NCBI GenBank assembly: GCA_020851635.1
Contig: JADZCJ010000051.1
Span: 1 to 43,448 of the forward strand
Length of the DNA stretch: 43,448 nt
Direction of reading: 5' to 3'
Source of the DNA: Anaerolineae bacterium
GTDB lineage: Bacteria; Chloroflexota; Anaerolineae; UBA4142; SHND01
The position numbers and the translations under genes are program-made. Of this stretch, positions 32,963 to 40,728 are shown one piece after another. Each line of letters opens with the position of its first letter. Positions within the stretch are counted from its first letter, which is position 1. Under the pieces are notes generated by a model. It had not been told where the DNA came from. It saw only the letters and a list, made by a program, of their open reading frames with translations, and made no database searches.

Positions 32963-34021
32963 TTACTTGAAGATCGCCTTGCCTTCGGTATCCATGAATT
33001 GCTTGATCAAGGCATCATCACCGCGCCCGAAATAGATGGTCGGTGTATTCGTCGTCGCTTCCACTTTTTGCCCGTCCAACACCGCAAGCGCTGCCATGAG
33101 CGAGTCATAGCCCATCTGATAGGGCGCTTGACCGGTAACCCCTTGCAGGATGTCGTCATCCGCCATCAACATCTGCCCCATCTGGTTGTTCATGTCGGTG
33201 CCGAACACAAACACCTTGCCCGCCAGACCAAGCGTCTTGACCGCGTTGGCGTGCGCGACCGTGCCGCCTTCATTCGCTGCCCACAACACATTGATGTCAG
33301 GATTCGCTTGCAGCATCGCTTCGGAAACCGGCTGTGCTTTGTCGGCCAGCCAACCTGCCTGGTCCGCCGCCACTTCCACGCCCGGTAGTGTCTTTACTTG
33401 AGCGAGAAATCCCTCTTTGCGCGGCGGGCAGCCCTCGAACTGGTCGCAGTTCAAAATGCCAATCTTGGCTTTGCCGCCCAGTTTGTCCTGAATGAATTTC
33501 GCCGCCGCTTCGCCGCTCTTGGTGCCGAGGTCCTCGTTCTTGGTCACCAGGAACGCCGACGGAATGGACTTGTCATTGACACAGGTGTTGAAACAAACAA
33601 TCGTGATGCCCGCATCTTTGGCTTTTTTCAACGCCGCCACCGAGCCGTCCGCCGAAATCGGCGTGATGACAATCGCACTCACTTTGCGCGTGATGTAATC
33701 GTCAATCATGCTCGCTTCTTTGTCCAGCTTGTTTTCCGTGTTGCCCAAGAGCATTTCGACGTTGCCATTCTTGTCAGCCGCCGCCTGCATACCCGCTTGA
33801 ACGGTCTGCATGAACGTATCGCTTTGGAAAACGACGCCCGCGATAGTCATTTTACTCGCGGCAGCCGGCGGCTGAGTTGCAGCGGGCTGTTGGGGAGCTG
33901 CGGTGGCTTGGGGTTGGGCGGGCGCCGCTGCCGGCGGAGCTGCTACCGGCGCCGCGCACGCGACAGCAAAGAGCGCCACAAGGGCAAAAAGCGATAGAAC
34001 GAACAGAAATTTCGGTTTCAT
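32963..34021 (-). CDS. Ribose-type ABC importer, sugar-binding lipoprotein (RbsB-like)
   Basis: A 352-residue binding protein. The signal peptide ends LVALFAVACAA with lipid-attached Cys22, then a Pro/Gln/Ala/Thr linker to about residue 56. The Peripla_BP_4 domain starts with KMTIAGVVFQSDTFMQTVQAG (first strand and helix), and continues VSAIVITPISADGS and AGITIVCFNT. ATG 34021 has AGGAG at the right distance. First gene of the operon, driven from the promoter at 34279-34307 through a long leader. Confidence 0.93.
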   Translation of the reverse strand: MKPKFLFVLSLFALVALFAVACAAPVAAPPAAAPAQPQATAAPQQPAATQPPAAASKMTIAGVVFQSDTFMQTVQAGMQAAADKNGNVEMLLGNTENKLDKEASMIDDYITRKVSAIVITPISADGSVAALKKAKDAGITIVCFNTCVNDKSIPSAFLVTKNEDLGTKSGEAAAKFIQDKLGGKAKIGILNCDQFEGCPPRKEGFLAQVKTLPGVEVAADQAGWLADKAQPVSEAMLQANPDINVLWAANEGGTVAHANAVKTLGLAGKVFVFGTDMNNQMGQMLMADDDILQGVTGQAPYQMGYDSLMAALAVLDGQKVEATTNTPTIYFGRGDDALIKQFMDTEGKAIFK

Positions 34022-34130
34022 CTTCTTCTCCTTTTTCAATTGGTCATGCACTCGAAAAGTGTTTCATTGTATGGAAATTTCTACAGGATCATGTCAATAA
34101 TGCCTCCTTTTTGCGCGCCAAGTCAAGCGA

Positions 34131-34161
34131 AAAAAAAGCTCCCCCGCGAAAAATCGCAGGA
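34131..34161 (-). terminator. Attenuator-like terminator in the sugar-operon leader
   Basis: On the minus strand, CTCCTGCGA and TCGC-GG-GGGAG form a stem of about nine pairs with a small bulge around a TTTT loop (34161-34139), followed at once by CTTTTTTTT ending at 34131. This is a well-formed intrinsic terminator placed about 110 nt after the predicted transcription start and about 110 nt before the rbsB-like start codon. Flanking GGCGCGCCAAGCGAAA (34217-34202) can pair with 34113-34132, which includes part of the T-run, offering an alternative fold. Confidence 0.5.
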
Positions 34162-34278
34162 GAGGCATTGATCACACCTGGAAGAACCAACGACAGAGGG
34201 GTTTCGCTTGGCGCGCCATAATGGACTTGCAAAGACGGAACGACATGGTCTGTTTCGTTTACAATCAAGACAGTTGAA

Positions 34279-34307
34279 ATTCTAACATGAATTTTTTCAA
34301 ATGTCAA
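34279..34307 (-). promoter_or_regulatory. Sigma70-type promoter of the sugar-import operon
   Basis: On the minus strand: TTGACA at 34307-34302, a 17-bp spacer, TAGAAT at 34284-34279. All but one base match consensus. Transcription would start near 34272, leaving a leader of about 250 nt before the rbsB-like ATG. Confidence 0.75.
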
Positions 34308-34323
34308 TGAATGTGAATGAATT
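34304..34323. promoter_or_regulatory. Candidate operator: 10-bp-spaced direct repeat
   Basis: AATGAAT at 34306-34312 and at 34316-34322 repeat exactly one helical turn apart; the wider unit is TSAATGAATK twice. It overlaps the -35 box of the sugar operon and lies between the two diverging promoters. DeoR-family repressors often bind short direct repeats, so the regulator at 34444 is the natural candidate. Confidence 0.5.
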
Positions 34324-34344
34324 CAAAAGAAACATGGACACAGA

Positions 34345-34374
34345 TTGACATTCGATGTTCATTTTCGGTATAAT
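34345..34374 (+). promoter_or_regulatory. Sigma70-type promoter of the chimeric regulator gene
   Basis: TTGACA at 34345-34350 and TATAAT at 34369-34374, both perfect consensus, with an 18-bp spacer. Transcription should start near 34381, about 63 nt before ATG 34444. Confidence 0.8.
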
Positions 34375-34443
34375 GGTTTCAAATTCGAAAGTCTTTGTGG
34401 AGCAGAAGGTTTGAGGCAAACGGGCGACCCATGGAGGTACAGC

Positions 34444-36162
34444 ATGACGGCAGAAGAGCGCTTGAATCAAATCACTGAACTGGTGAACGAGCGAGGTTTT
34501 GTGTCTGTCAAGGCATTGAGCGAACAGTTTGACGTGTCCGAAGTGACAATTCGCCGGGACCTCCAACGCCTGCACGCCGAAGGTCGCATCCTGAGAACAT
34601 TCGGTGGAGGGGTCGCACAACACAAGGGCGCCGATTCACAAGCGGCAAATGCGCCTGCGCTCTTGGAAGGACGCTTGCTAGATCGAGTGGACGTTTTGAT
34701 CGCAACCGCGCTGGATGCCCGATTTGATCGGACGCTCGTTGACAGAGCGGTCAAGCGAGGGATTCCGGTCATCGGGGAATCGCTTGGCTCGCCCGGCATG
34801 AAGACCGTGGTTGCAGTGGATAGCTACCACGCCGGAGTTGCCCTGGGGCGGTGGTCCGGTAATTTTGCCCGCGAGCATTTTCACGGACGGGCGAACGTGC
34901 TCGACCTCACCTATGCGTTGACCAATACGCGCGCGCGCAGCCAGGGATTCACAGTCGGGCTGCGCGAGATTTTGCCCGAAGCTCAAGTCACACTGTCCAT
35001 TGATGCGCAATCGCGCGCGCAAACTTCAAAACAAATTACGATCGACGCGCTGAGTGTGCATCCCGAAATCAACATCATCTTTGGCATCAATGACGCGACT
35101 GCCTGGGGCGCCATGTGTGCCTGTGAGGAATTGGGAAAAGATCCGTCCGGGCTGCTGGTGGTCACCTTTGGTCTGGAAGGCGACACTTTGAAGAATTCCC
35201 TCCTGGCGTCAAACAGTTTTTGCCGCGCAGGGCTTGCGATGTTTCCCGAAATTATCGGTCCCGTTTGCATTCAAGCCGCCATCGCAGCGTTTAATCACAA
35301 GCCGCTTGCGCGAGAATTGATCACACCGCATGTCATTCTTGATCGCGAGTCCTTGAACCATTATTACGCAAAAACTGCCGCCGGATGGGCTTTGCGGAAT
35401 AAAGCATCGTCAAAGGAACTCGACATCCCGTTGGACATCGGGCAGTCGGCGCAACACTCGAATATGCGATTGCCGAAACGGATTGGGTTCGTTGTCTCGT
35501 TCGGCGAACATGAATGGTATGACAGTCTGGGCAAACGCATGACCGAATATGCAAACGGGCTTGGGATCGAGCTCGAGATTGCAGACGCCACGCAAACTCT
35601 CAAAGATGAAATTCTTTGGCGCCAGCGCGAAATCGCCAAGACCGCCGCGCTCCAGGTCAAATCCGGGGATGTCGTATTGATTGACGGCGCAGAGATCACA
35701 ACGTGTCTCGCGGAGGAGCTCGTAACCGCGCATCAGATTACGGTGATTACCAATTCGATGCCCGTGTTCCAAATCCTGAGTCAAAATCCGACGATTTCGC
35801 TTATTTCAACCGGGGGTTCTTTGCGCCATGCCAGCGATACGTTGATTGGTCCGACAACGGAAGCGGCGCTTGACACCGTGCGCGCGGACAAACTCTTTTT
35901 GGCGGCGAGCGGCATTTCTCTGGATTTTGGACTCTCACATACAAATGTCGCCGAAGTCAGCGTCAAACAAGCGATGCTGCGCGCGGCACGCGAAGTGATT
36001 TTGCTAGCCGATCATTCGCGCTTTGGACAAGAATCTGTGATCCGGATCGCTCCGGTCTCGGCAATTCATAAAGTGATCAGTGACAATGCCCTACCCGCCA
36101 GCACGCGCCTTGAATACAGCAAGTTGGGTATCAAAGTCCTCATCTCTGATCCTCTTGGATAG
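34444..36162 (+). CDS. Chimeric regulator: DeoR HTH, permuted sugar-binding domain, DeoR sensor
   Basis: A 572-residue cytoplasmic transcription factor. Residues 3-58 are a DeoR helix-turn-helix (SVKALSEQFDVSEVTIRRDL then the GRILRTFGGG wing). Residues about 78-310 match Peripla_BP_4 from its third strand on (DRVDVLIATALDARFDR, KRGIPVIGES, DSYHAGVALGR, IIFGINDATAWGA). Residues 343-385 (PKRIGFVVSFGEHEWYDSLG and onward) look like the missing first strand-helix-strand of that fold. Residues about 394-572 are a DeoR sensor domain (EIAKTAALQVKSGD, ITVITNSMPVFQIL, STGGSL, DKLFLAASGI, VILLADHSRFG). GGAGG precedes ATG 34444 by six bases. It is divergent from the sugar operon and is probably its repressor. 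Confidence 0.9.
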   Translation: MTAEERLNQITELVNERGFVSVKALSEQFDVSEVTIRRDLQRLHAEGRILRTFGGGVAQHKGADSQAANAPALLEGRLLDRVDVLIATALDARFDRTLVDRAVKRGIPVIGESLGSPGMKTVVAVDSYHAGVALGRWSGNFAREHFHGRANVLDLTYALTNTRARSQGFTVGLREILPEAQVTLSIDAQSRAQTSKQITIDALSVHPEINIIFGINDATAWGAMCACEELGKDPSGLLVVTFGLEGDTLKNSLLASNSFCRAGLAMFPEIIGPVCIQAAIAAFNHKPLARELITPHVILDRESLNHYYAKTAAGWALRNKASSKELDIPLDIGQSAQHSNMRLPKRIGFVVSFGEHEWYDSLGKRMTEYANGLGIELEIADATQTLKDEILWRQREIAKTAALQVKSGDVVLIDGAEITTCLAEELVTAHQITVITNSMPVFQILSQNPTISLISTGGSLRHASDTLIGPTTEAALDTVRADKLFLAASGISLDFGLSHTNVAEVSVKQAMLRAAREVILLADHSRFGQESVIRIAPVSAIHKVISDNALPASTRLEYSKLGIKVLISDPLG

Positions 36163-36221
36163 ATTTGCGAATACGCTTTCAGATACACCAATTGTTGGGA
36201 ATACAGTTTCTGCTCATTAAA

Positions 36222-36249
36222 AATGGCGGACAGTCCCCTGTCCGCCATT
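36222..36249. terminator. Bidirectional terminator hairpin
   Basis: AATGGCGGACAG (36222-36233) pairs perfectly over 12 bp with 36238-36249 around a TCCC loop. The plus side continues CGTTTTC, and the minus side has TTTTTAATG; it serves the regulator gene ending at 36162 and the converging pseudogene. Confidence 0.75.
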
Positions 36250-36254
36250 CGTTT

Positions 36255-36745
36255 TCATTGCACCGTGAAGGTTCGCGCGGCTGACTTGGTTTTGCCAATG
36301 CTGTTCACCGCGCGTACAAACCATTTATACGTTCTGCCTTTGGTCAGCGCAATCGTTTTGTGTCTCGGACCGGTCAATTCTATTGCCGAATCTACTTTTC
36401 CCCCGTTGCCACATCTTTAATCGTTACGTTGTACGTGTCTGCACAGTTTGTCGCGTGCCATTTCAGCTTTACGTGTACTTTGGTTGTCGTCGCATTGTCA
36501 ACAGGCACGTTGAGTGTTGGTTTCGCGGGTTTCGCCACACACGAACCGTATTTTGCAATGTTGTTCACCGACACATTGCCGGTGTCGCAAACGAGATTCC
36601 CACATACGACGCTAAAGGCGCCATCCACATACACATCGTTGCCGCTGACCGCAACTTTATTCACAACACTATTCAGTCCATTCCCCAATGCTAACCAACT
36701 ACTGCCATTCCATTTTGCGATTTCATTCACCGTCACGTTGCCGCT
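36255..36745 (-). pseudogene. Decayed propeller-repeat/Fn3 surface protein fragment
   Basis: Minus-strand translation gives a propeller-type repeat (NEIAKWNGSSWLALGNGL, VNKVAVSGNDVYVDGAFS, VNNIAKYGS), then an Fn3-like module (AKPTLNVPVDNATTTKVHVK, LKWHATNCADTYNVTI). The frame hits TAG after VATGEK at about 36395, but a one-base shift at the homopolymer GGGGGAAAA (36403-36411) restores it: GKVDSAIELTGPRHKTIALT and TYKWFVRAVNSIGKTKSAAR to a TGA at 36255. The N-terminus with signal is absent; homology breaks off near 36745. So it is a 3' remnant of a secreted protein with a frameshift. Confidence 0.75.
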
Positions 36746-36909
36746 TTGCCGCGATACTATCGAAAATGTCCTGCGCAAAGGCAACCAAACTCTCCAGAAT
36801 GGGGCGTTTGACCTTATACTCGGTCCGTCAGTCCGGCTACACTGATTCGAGTTGGCACAACTTGGCGCACAACCTTGCGCGCCGCGAACAAAGTTAGCGC
36901 CCCAAAATC
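36746..36909. other. Unassigned stretch upstream of the thioredoxin gene
   Basis: No supported gene. A minus-strand open stretch from 36827 down to a TGA at 36723 encodes RTEYKVKRPILESLVAFAQD and a further 14 residues, which looks protein-like but is only about 34 residues long and overlaps the pseudogene end; it may be another gene remnant at a rearrangement joint. No promoter for the gene at 36910 is clear. Confidence 0.35.
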
Positions 36910-37470
36910 ATGTCAGATTTTCTTGTTTCACGCCGTTTTTATGCTTTCGCCGTTGCGGTCCTCCTTTTGGGGGCGGCATGGACGATTCAATCGCGCGTGC
37001 CTTTGTCCGACGCAGCCGGAGGACAACTTACCAGCCCGCGTGAGGGATTTCCCGCGCCCGAATTTACACTTGAAGATTTCCAGGGCGCGCCGCTCGCGTC
37101 GAGTTCATTGCGCGGCCAAGTCGTCGTCATCAACGTCTGGACGAGCTGGTGCGGACCCTGTCGCGCCGAGATGCCCGCGCTCGAAAGAGTGTATATCGCT
37201 GAAAAATCGCGCGGGCTTGTCGTGCTCGGCGTCAACAGCACGATTCAGGACAACGAGACCGATGCGCGCGGCTTGGCGCGCGAGCTGGGAATAACGTTTC
37301 CACTGCTGCTGGACCGTGATGGGGCAGTCACCTCGCGCTATCGTGTTCGAGCGCTGCCGACAACTTTTATCGTGGACCGTCGGGGCATTATCCGTTCGGT
37401 CATGATCGGGGGACCGCTGGCTGAAGCGGCGCTCCGCTCCAAAATCAACGCGCTGCTTGCCGAACCCTGA
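36910..37470 (+). CDS. TlpA/ResA-like membrane-anchored thioredoxin
   Basis: A 186-residue thiol-disulfide reductase anchored by one N-terminal helix (about 10-27), with the thioredoxin domain outside the membrane. The active site is WTSWCGPCRAEMPALE and the cis-Pro loop is in VRALPTTFIVDRRGI. It has the ResA/TlpA-type EFTLEDFQGAPLASSSLRGQ start and would reduce disulfides, for instance in cytochrome c maturation. It is 6 bp from the Lgt-like gene; the pair is probably an operon. Confidence 0.9.
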   Translation: MSDFLVSRRFYAFAVAVLLLGAAWTIQSRVPLSDAAGGQLTSPREGFPAPEFTLEDFQGAPLASSSLRGQVVVINVWTSWCGPCRAEMPALERVYIAEKSRGLVVLGVNSTIQDNETDARGLARELGITFPLLLDRDGAVTSRYRVRALPTTFIVDRRGIIRSVMIGGPLAEAALRSKINALLAEP

Positions 37471-37476
37471 CCGAAT

Positions 37477-38259
37477 ATGTTCCCGATCCTCCAACTGGGA
37501 CCTGCCGCCATCCCTGTCGCACCCATAGTGTTGCTGGCTGGTGTTTTGCTCGGCGCAACGCTGATCGAATGGCACGCCGCGCGATTGGGGCTTGACCGTG
37601 ACGCGGTCTCCAACATGGTGTATCTCGCGCTGGCGGCGGGGTTGATTGGAGCGCGGCTCGGCTATGTAATCCAACATCTGGACGCCTTTGCAAATGACCT
37701 GTTGAGCATCGTCATGCCGACGCCGACAACGCTTGACCCGTTGAGCGGGTTGGTCTGCGCGATTGGCGCGGGCGTTCTGTATGCGGTCAGGTATCAGCTG
37801 CCCTTGTGGCGCACGCTCGACGCCCTCACCCCGGGAATTGTGATCATGGGCATTGCGTTGGGCATCGCCCATCTGGCAAGCGGTGACGCGTTTGGCGCTC
37901 CTGCGCAGTTGCCGTGGAGCATCCGGCTGTGGGAGGAGGACAGGCATCCGTCGCAGGCGTATGAAATCCTTGCCGCGCTCGCAATTCTCATCCTCTGGCG
38001 ACTTGGGCGCGACAGATCACCCTTTGACGGTTTCCAGTTTTTGCTCGTCGCTGCGCTTTTTGCCGGAAGCGTCCTGGTCCTCGAAGCTTTTCGCGGAGAC
38101 AGTTGGCTGTTCAGAGGGTGGCGTATTTCGCAGGCGCTCGCCCTCGGCATCCTTGCCCTGTCGCTCGTCGCGCTGCATTTGTTGAGCCGATCGCATCCAA
38201 CAGCAAGCCCCCTCGCCAGAACGGGTGAGATTTTGATCGGCACAGAGCGCGAGCCATAG
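37477..38259 (+). CDS. Lgt-like membrane protein lacking key catalytic residues
   Basis: A 260-residue protein with about seven helices, related to prolipoprotein diacylglyceryl transferase. The family's late motif RHPSQAYE (156-163) and early GARLGYV (58-64) are conserved. But the usual GGLSFHGG with its essential His reads SGLVCAIGAG (90-99), and the Arg/Asn motif GRIGNFINGE reads GIAHLASGDAFG (129-140). So the usual Lgt reaction, lipidation of lipoprotein Cys from phosphatidylglycerol, seems unlikely. Genuine lipoproteins in this window imply another lgt elsewhere. Partner of the TlpA-like gene. Confidence 0.8.
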   Translation: MFPILQLGPAAIPVAPIVLLAGVLLGATLIEWHAARLGLDRDAVSNMVYLALAAGLIGARLGYVIQHLDAFANDLLSIVMPTPTTLDPLSGLVCAIGAGVLYAVRYQLPLWRTLDALTPGIVIMGIALGIAHLASGDAFGAPAQLPWSIRLWEEDRHPSQAYEILAALAILILWRLGRDRSPFDGFQFLLVAALFAGSVLVLEAFRGDSWLFRGWRISQALALGILALSLVALHLLSRSHPTASPLARTGEILIGTEREP

Positions 38260-38310
38260 ACGGACATCCCTCTCTCTGATAGAATTGCAGACATCAAGAG
38301 AGGTCCCACT

Positions 38311-38706
38311 ATGGTGCAAAAAGAAATCGAGGTCATTCTCGCCCGACATCTTGCCAGTTATCTTGCCACGCCGATCTTTATTGTTGATCCCGAGGGGAAT
38401 CTGCTCTATTACAACGAGTATGCCGAAGCGATTCTCGGATACCGCTTTAACGAGACCGGCGAAATGCCTGTTTCCGAATGGGGCACGATATTTCAACCGA
38501 TGGACAAACACGGCATACCTCTCTCGGCTGAAAAACTGCCGCTGGTTATGGCGCTCGAAAGCAAACATCCGACCTCAGGGACAATTTGCATCCGCGGTCT
38601 GGATAATGTGCTGCGACAGATCGAAATCTTTGCGTTCCCGTTGATTGGGCAGGCAAATCGGTTTCTGGGCGCAATCGCCATCTTTTGGGAGGCGGACGAG
38701 AGATGA
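38311..38706 (+). CDS. Small single-domain PAS protein
   Basis: A 131-residue protein consisting of one PAS fold: PIFIVDPEGNLLYYNEYAEAILGYRFNETGE, and later IFAFPLIGQANRFLGAIAIFWEADE. No kinase, cyclase or HTH output is attached. Its stop overlaps the next start (ATGA), so its signal output may be the metallo-beta-lactamase-fold hydrolase encoded after it. Bound ligand unknown. Start ATG 38311 follows AGAGAGG. Confidence 0.85.
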   Translation: MVQKEIEVILARHLASYLATPIFIVDPEGNLLYYNEYAEAILGYRFNETGEMPVSEWGTIFQPMDKHGIPLSAEKLPLVMALESKHPTSGTICIRGLDNVLRQIEIFAFPLIGQANRFLGAIAIFWEADER

Positions 38707-39542
38707 AGGTGACGCTGTGGGGCACGCGCGGGTCACTGCCCACGCCGGGGCCCGAAACTGCGCGGTATGGCGGCAACACCTCTTGTGTCCAGGTCGTCGG
38801 GGCAGATGGGAGGGTGCTCGTCCTCGACGCGGGGACAGGAATTCGCCGACTTGGCGCCGCGCTCCCGATAGATATTCCGCGCATAGACATCCTGCTGACT
38901 CATCTGCACATGGACCACTTGCAGGGGCTGGGTTTTTTTCGTCCCTTGCGGACGCGCGGCGTGCAAGTCCACATTTGGGGACCCGCAAGCGTTCTGCTCA
39001 GTTTACGCGCGCGTCTGGCGCGTTATCTTTCGCCCCCGCTCTTTCCTGTCGTCCTGCGCGAGCTGGAATGCGACCTGACTCTGCATCAAGTTCCGGCGCA
39101 AGAAATTCGCATTGGTAATTTTCGCATCACCGCGCAGTTGATCTGCCATCCTGACCCCACGGTGGGTTTTCGGATTGTCGAAGGAAACGCGTCATTGACC
39201 TATATGCCGGACCACGAACCCGCGCTCGGTTCGCGCGATTTTTCGGTGCCCCGCGATTGGGTTTCCGGGTATGGGCTGGCGCGCGGGGCTGACTTGCTCA
39301 TTCACGATGCGCAATACACGCAGAGCGAATACGCCCAAAGGGTGGGGTGGGGTCATTCGGCAATGACCCAGACCGTCCAATTTGCCACGCTCGCGGGCGT
39401 CAAGCAGCTGGTATTTTTTCATCACGACCCTTCCCACTCTGACCGGGACCTCGATCGGATGTTTGCCGAGGTGTTGGAACAAACGAACCCATCCATAACA
39501 GTTTCACCCGCCATGGAAGGCGACACGTTCGATTTGAGATAG
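38703..39542 (+). CDS. Metallo-beta-lactamase-fold hydrolase
   Basis: A 279-residue MBL-fold protein. The metal motif is LLTHLHMDHLQGLGFF, with further ligands in TAQLICHPDPTVGFRI, IHDAQYTQSEY and FFHHDPSHSD. The start KVTLWGTRGSLPTPGPETARYGG and GGNTSCVQV are typical of a group near cyclic-nucleotide phosphodiesterases and PhnP, often paired with PAS or response-regulator domains. Substrate unknown. ATG 38703 overlaps the PAS stop. Confidence 0.9.
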   Translation: MKVTLWGTRGSLPTPGPETARYGGNTSCVQVVGADGRVLVLDAGTGIRRLGAALPIDIPRIDILLTHLHMDHLQGLGFFRPLRTRGVQVHIWGPASVLLSLRARLARYLSPPLFPVVLRELECDLTLHQVPAQEIRIGNFRITAQLICHPDPTVGFRIVEGNASLTYMPDHEPALGSRDFSVPRDWVSGYGLARGADLLIHDAQYTQSEYAQRVGWGHSAMTQTVQFATLAGVKQLVFFHHDPSHSDRDLDRMFAEVLEQTNPSITVSPAMEGDTFDLR

Positions 39543-39668
39543 CGGGTTGTCGTAGAGACTTTGTAACTATGAACGCGCGTCATCGTATCCGGGATAACTA
39601 TAATTTGATTTGACTCGACAACCTGTCAGAACTGCAGAAAAATATACCGGCAAAAGGTATCAAAGCGT

Positions 39669-40652
39669 ATGGCAAAAACAAAAACGGGCAACGTCATTTA
39701 TTGGAACGCCAGTTCACCCCTGTTGGCGATCTTTCGGCTTGGACCCGAAAAAGGTTCCGGGTTCCCGGAATACAAGGCGGGGCAGTATATTGCCTTGAGG
39801 CGTGAAGATTGTCTGTTGACGAAAAAGGTCGTGGGGGCAGACGGGCAAACGGATTACCAGGCAGAGCTCGACGAAAATGGGAATCCGAAACGCGGACCCG
39901 TTACACATTCGTATTCGATCGCGTCGGCGCCGCATACTACACAGATAGACGGGTATCTCGAGTTTTATGTCATTCTGGAAAAGCATGAGAGGGGGTCAGG
40001 GCGGCTCACCGAATCATTGTTTCGCATGCGCCCCGACGATGACAACAAACTGACCTATTATGACATTATTACGGGCACGTTCACGCTCGAAAAACGCGCC
40101 GCGGGCTATCAAAATGTCGTGATGGTCGGCCCGGGGACGGGGCTGGCGCCATTTGTTTCCATAATCAAGCAGCTGAACTATGAGGCGCAGCAGGGCAAAT
40201 CAAACGCCGTGCGCTACACTCTGTTCCATACGAATCGAACGCGCCAAGAGTTGGACTATTACGACGAGCTGGCAACCATTGCCCGCGCGCGGCGATTTGA
40301 TTTTGTGTATGTGCCGTCGGTTAGCCGCGTCAGTGAGCAGGACCGCAGTGACCCAACGCTCGGCAAAGGACGCGCCAATAATGTGCTGCGGCATGTTTTT
40401 GCAATGCCGCTCAAGGAAGAACAGGATTTGCAGGACGTCCTGACTGCGGGCGGAGATGCGACACGGGCGCAGGCAGTTCTTGACAGGACCACGCTGCCTG
40501 TCCTGCCGGAAGAGACCCCGCGCGAGTTTTTGCGCCAACGGATGCACCCCACCCAAACGGTATTGATGACCTGTGGCAACGCCGGTTTGATGGCGGATAT
40601 CAAGACAATTGCGGACGCGAACGGGATTCGATTCGAAAAAGAGGACTGGTAA
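39669..40652 (+). CDS. Ferredoxin-NADP reductase-like FAD oxidoreductase
   Basis: A 327-residue FNR-fold enzyme. The FAD motif is HSYSIASAPHT (Arg of the usual RxYS replaced by His), the pyridine-nucleotide site starts VVMVGPGTGLAPFVS, and MTCGNAGLMADIKTIADANG with a C-terminal FEKEDW follows. A roughly 45-residue insertion between the NAD(P)-binding parts (DRSDPTLGKGRANNVLRHVF and onward) is unusual. Redox partner unknown. Start ATG 39669; a TATAAT at 39599-39604 lies upstream without a good -35. Confidence 0.85.
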   Translation: MAKTKTGNVIYWNASSPLLAIFRLGPEKGSGFPEYKAGQYIALRREDCLLTKKVVGADGQTDYQAELDENGNPKRGPVTHSYSIASAPHTTQIDGYLEFYVILEKHERGSGRLTESLFRMRPDDDNKLTYYDIITGTFTLEKRAAGYQNVVMVGPGTGLAPFVSIIKQLNYEAQQGKSNAVRYTLFHTNRTRQELDYYDELATIARARRFDFVYVPSVSRVSEQDRSDPTLGKGRANNVLRHVFAMPLKEEQDLQDVLTAGGDATRAQAVLDRTTLPVLPEETPREFLRQRMHPTQTVLMTCGNAGLMADIKTIADANGIRFEKEDW

Positions 40653-40728
40653 TAAAGTACCCCCAGAGAGGCACAAAATCGGCTCGGCGCGCTGTTGCTT
40701 GAACTTGCCTTGAAATCTAAATTGGCTA

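Noticed and set aside
34172-34246. 24-codon leader peptide as a separate gene
   Set aside because: No clear ribosome binding site and no codon run that would explain attenuation; kept only as part of the leader finding.
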